Assembly (NCBI GenBank): GCA_964417685.1
Contig: CAYQIT010000036.1
Span: forward strand, 1-6,714
Length of the DNA stretch: 6,714 nt
Reading direction: 5' to 3'
Source of the DNA: CAJQGY01 sp964417685
GTDB taxonomy: Bacteria > Pseudomonadota > Gammaproteobacteria > Magnimaribacterales > D2472
Below, piece by piece: positions 6,461-6,714 of this stretch. Each line of letters begins with the position of its first letter. Position 1 is the first letter of the stretch. The position numbers and the translations under genes were made by a program. The notes beneath the pieces are model-generated. The model had not been told where the DNA came from. It searched no databases and saw only the letters and a list, made by a program, of their open reading frames with translations.

Positions 6461-6544
6461 GGAGAGGTGGGTGAGTGGTTAATACCAGCAGACTGTAAAT
6501 CTGCCGCTTCGGCTACGTAGGTTCGAATCCTACCCTCTCCACCA
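6461..6544 (+). tRNA. tRNA-Tyr (anticodon GUA)
   Basis: A complete class II tRNA of 84 bases with encoded CCA. Acceptor GGAGAGG / CCUCUCC, anticodon arm GCAGA-CUGUAAA-UCUGC with GUA at 6495-6497, a long variable arm CGCUUCGGCUACG, T-arm GUAGG-UUCGAAU-CCUAC and discriminator A. It decodes UAC and UAU. It corresponds in position to E. coli tyrU near birA. No clear terminator follows in the 119 bases before the next tRNA. Confidence 0.97.
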
Positions 6545-6602
6545 CCTTCAAGCCTGCATATTTTTAACTAAAAAAAATCTTTAAATTTATATTGTAAAAA
6601 GG

Positions 6603-6631
6603 TTGAGTTTATCAATTTTTAGAGGGATAAT
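6603..6631 (+). promoter_or_regulatory. Strong stable-RNA promoter before tRNA-Thr(GGU)
   Basis: TTGAGT (6603-6608), a 17-base spacer and GATAAT (6626-6631) are followed by a GC-rich discriminator ACGCCACC (6632-6639), unusual in this AT-rich DNA. GC-rich discriminators are typical of stringently controlled tRNA and translation-gene promoters. Transcription would start near 6638, about 26 bases before the tRNA, and probably drives whatever follows (tuf expected). Confidence 0.7.
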
Positions 6632-6663
6632 ACGCCACCTTAAAAATAGGATGCTTATGTCGG

Positions 6664-6714
6664 GCTCATATAGCTCAGCGGTAGAGCACTTGCTTGGTAA
6701 GTAAGAGGTCACCG
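6664..6714 (+). tRNA. tRNA-Thr (anticodon GGU), 3' part cut off by the window edge
   Basis: The first 51 bases are present: acceptor 5' strand GCUCAUA, UA, D-stem GCUC/GAGC, anticodon arm CUUGC-UUGGUAA-GUAAG with GGU at 6696-6698, and the start of the variable loop (AGGUC) and T-stem. It resembles E. coli thrT, which lies just before tufB. It would decode ACC and ACU. The 3' acceptor strand is outside the window. Confidence 0.9.

Noticed and set aside
6557..6576. A/T-only inverted repeat after tRNA-Tyr as a terminator
   Set aside because: The stem would be only A-T pairs with no G-C and would be too weak for intrinsic termination.
6634..6642. GCCACCTTA, identical to the first nine bases of tRNA-Thr(UGU), between tRNA-Tyr and tRNA-Thr(GGU)
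   Set aside because: It could be a remnant of a moved tRNA gene, but nine bases match by chance easily, and the next bases (AAAAAT) do not continue the tRNA. It is better explained as promoter discriminator and leader.

Overview
This is an AT-rich window (by eye about one third G+C) from a Gram-negative bacterium. It encodes an outer-membrane TonB-dependent receptor and several proteins with Sec-type signal peptides. The block birA / tRNA-Tyr / tRNA-Thr(GGU) recalls the birA - thrU-tyrU-glyT-thrT - tufB neighbourhood of gammaproteobacteria. A streamlined marine gammaproteobacterium (SAR86-like) would fit, but that placement is inferred from composition, gene content and order only.

Left part (1-2230, all minus strand). 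A tightly packed gene set reads leftwards: a 78-residue protein resembling the WYL_2/DUF2693 family, a zinc- and NAD-dependent medium-chain alcohol dehydrogenase, a 90-residue secreted protein, and the first ~201 residues of a TonB-dependent receptor that runs off the left edge. Gaps are 13, 3 and 40 bases, so one transcript is likely. The receptor plug resembles the ZnuD-like (zinc) group and has an Asp-His pair in the plug. With the zinc dehydrogenase and the His/Cys-containing secreted protein, this hints at metal uptake, unproven.

Middle (2231-4991). A 74-base divergent intergenic region carries overlapping back-to-back promoters around a 12-base palindrome. To the right, two exported amidohydrolase-superfamily proteins are translationally coupled (ATGA overlap). 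The first keeps metal-binding His residues; the second has lost the HxH motif and looks like a non-catalytic or altered partner. A hairpin after the second gene serves as a terminator between it and the converging tRNA gene.

Right part (5003-6714). tRNA-Thr(UGU), msrA (methionine sulfoxide reductase A) and birA (biotin-protein ligase without a DNA-binding domain) form a minus-strand unit in the order birA-msrA-tRNA-Thr; birA stop and msrA start abut. Divergent from birA are tRNA-Tyr(GUA) and, behind its own strong promoter with a GC-rich discriminator, a tRNA-Thr(GGU) cut by the right edge. The tuf-secE-nusG region would be expected next.

Across the window, genes that appear first in a transcript (the 78-residue gene, the first amidohydrolase, birA) lack a Shine-Dalgarno sequence. 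Several internal genes (receptor, second amidohydrolase, msrA) have one. The first amidohydrolase may be leaderless.
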